From Betaproteobacteria bacterium UBA7395 (lineage in GTDB: Bacteria; Pseudomonadota; Gammaproteobacteria; Burkholderiales; Rhodocyclaceae): a DNA stretch of 8,295 nt. The stretch lies in the NCBI GenBank assembly GCA_002470165.1, contig DKNF01000170.1, positions 1 to 8,295 on the forward strand. Reading direction: 5' to 3'. This document shows positions 7,092 to 8,295 of the stretch, one piece after another. The stretch's first letter is position 1; each line of letters begins with the position of its first letter. Under the pieces are notes generated by a model. It had not been told where the DNA came from. It saw nothing but the letters and a program-made list of their open reading frames with translations, and did not search any database. A program made the position numbers and the translations under genes.

Positions 7092-8295
7092 ATGAAAACA
7101 CTGACCATCATCACCGAAGAACACCAGAATCTCTGGCGCATCGCCACCACGCTCGACGCCGTCGCCCTGGAAATGGAAGCCGGCGAACCGGTCGACCCGG
7201 CTTTCTTCAGCTCGGTCTTCGACTACATCGAGCACTTCATGGACGCCTGCCATCACGCCAAGGAAGACGATCACCTGTTCCCGGCGCTGCGCCTGCGCAG
7301 CCCGGAAGCGGCAGCTGTCCTCGACCGCCTGCAGGCCGAGCACCGCAACGGTCCCGAAGTGCTGCGCTCGTTGCGCGCGCAACTGGCGGCGACCGCGGCC
7401 GGGACGCTGGGCAACGCCGAGTTCATCGGCGCCCTGCGCATCTACACGCAGAGCCTGAAGGCGCACATCCGGACCGAGGAAAAGGACGCCATGCCGTTGG
7501 CCCGCGAGGTGCTGACTACCGAGGACTGGGAGAGCATCGACCGGGCCTTTGCCGACAACGACGACCCGTTGTTCGGCGAGCAGGCGCGCGTCGAGTACCG
7601 CCAGCTCTACCACCGCATTGCCAGCCTGGCGCCGGAATCGGTCGGCCTCGGCGCCCACAGCGGCGGCGAACTGGAACCCGGCGGCAGCCACGCGGCCGGC
7701 GACATCCTGCTCCACGTCAGCGGCCTGGAAAGCTGTTACGGCCGGATCAAGGCACTCAAGGGCATCGACCTCGAAGTGCGTAAAGGCGAGCTGGTCGCCC
7801 TGGTCGGCGCCAACGGCGCCGGCAAGACGACCTTCCTGCGCACCCTGTCGGGCGTGCAGCCGATGAGCGGCGGACGCATCTTCTTCGACGGCGAGGACAT
7901 CAGCGGCCTGCGCGCCGACCAGCGCGTGCGCCTCGGCATTTGTCAGAGCCCGGAGGGGCGGCAGGTGTTCGGCCCGCTGTCGATCGAGGACAACCTGCGC
8001 CTGGGCGCCTACACCCAGCCGAAGGCCGGGGTCGAGGCGGAACTGGAAAAGGTCTTCGCGATGTTCCCGATCCTCAAGGAAAAGCGCCACCTGCCGGCCG
8101 GTACGCTGTCCGGCGGCCAGCAGCAGATGCTGGCCATCGGCCGGGCGTTGATGGGGCGGCCGAAGATGCTGCTGCTCGACGAACCGTCGATGGGCCTGGC
8201 GCCGCTGCTGGTCGAGGAAGTGTTCAACGTCGTCAAGTCGCTGAAGGCGCAGGGCATGACCATCCTGCTCGTCGAGCAGAACGCCTTTGCCGCGC
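7092..8295 (+). CDS. Hemerythrin-like domain fused to LivF-type ABC transporter ATPase (C-terminus beyond window)
   Basis: One uninterrupted frame of 401 codons, open at the right edge. Residues 1-187 form a complete hemerythrin/HHE-type domain with probable diiron ligands His11, His54 or His55, Glu58, His84, His125 and Glu129 (HxxxE twice), ending in the DPLFG and ASLAPESVGLG stretches I associate with stand-alone members. A Gly/Ser/His-rich linker (188-203) leads into a LivF-type ATPase: Walker A GANGAGKTT (239-247), SPEGRQVF in the LivF PEGR loop, signature LSGGQQQM (339-346), Walker B LLLDEP (360-365), and VEQNA with Gln396 at the switch-histidine position, as usual in LivF. No ATG occurs between codons 134 and 258, so the ATPase has no start of its own. 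It starts 12 bases after livG with GGGACGAG upstream. The ATPase role is secure; O2, NO or redox sensing by the first domain is family-based inference. Confidence 0.88.
   Translation, partial: MKTLTIITEEHQNLWRIATTLDAVALEMEAGEPVDPAFFSSVFDYIEHFMDACHHAKEDDHLFPALRLRSPEAAAVLDRLQAEHRNGPEVLRSLRAQLAATAAGTLGNAEFIGALRIYTQSLKAHIRTEEKDAMPLAREVLTTEDWESIDRAFADNDDPLFGEQARVEYRQLYHRIASLAPESVGLGAHSGGELEPGGSHAAGDILLHVSGLESCYGRIKALKGIDLEVRKGELVALVGANGAGKTTFLRTLSGVQPMSGGRIFFDGEDISGLRADQRVRLGICQSPEGRQVFGPLSIEDNLRLGAYTQPKAGVEAELEKVFAMFPILKEKRHLPAGTLSGGQQQMLAIGRALMGRPKMLLLDEPSMGLAPLLVEEVFNVVKSLKAQGMTILLVEQNAFAA

Noticed and set aside
7653..7700. A separate livF gene starting near the linker, with the fusion being a frameshift artefact
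   Set aside because: No ATG or plausible GTG/TTG with a ribosome site lies near the junction, and both domains are complete in one frame without any sign of a frame change.

Overview
This high-GC window looks like an aromatic-catabolism locus of a betaproteobacterium, most plausibly a member of the Rhodocyclales (Azoarcus/Thauera/Dechloromonas type). That placement is an inference from protein character, GC-rich codon use and the paa plus Liv-type transporter context; no rRNA or other taxonomic marker is present.

Layout. On the minus strand (1-1893) a phenylacetate-pathway pair runs leftward: paaN, a stand-alone aldehyde dehydrogenase, followed 9 bases later by paaG, an epoxyphenylacetyl-CoA isomerase cut by the window edge. 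A 354-base divergent spacer (1894-2247) follows. Its core is strikingly AT-rich (74 G/C in the 240 bases 1921-2160, 31%). It carries one sigma70-like promoter facing each way and three copies of a CGATAC element.

On the plus strand (2248 to the right edge) a probable operon encodes: a 342-residue ferritin-like diiron protein with a full E/ExxH/E/ExxH ligand set; a 349-residue 2Fe-2S/FAD/NAD(P)H reductase; and a branched-chain-amino-acid/aromatic-acid type ABC transporter with permeases LivH and LivM, ATPase LivG, and a second ATPase of LivF type. The LivF-type ATPase is fused in frame behind a complete hemerythrin-like domain. Its frame stays open to the right edge.

Reading of the whole. The diiron protein and reductase have the parts of a minimal two-component oxygenase, with no ring-hydroxylase beta subunit or effector protein beside them. 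The substrate is unknown. Proximity to paaN/paaG and to a Liv-type importer suggests an aromatic or arylalkanoic acid whose breakdown joins the phenylacetyl-CoA route. The hemerythrin-LivF fusion is the most unusual feature. It places a probable O2- or redox-sensitive diiron domain on the motor of the importer, next to an O2-consuming enzyme, so substrate uptake might be tuned to oxygen. That link is a hypothesis. The transporter's periplasmic binding protein is not in the window.
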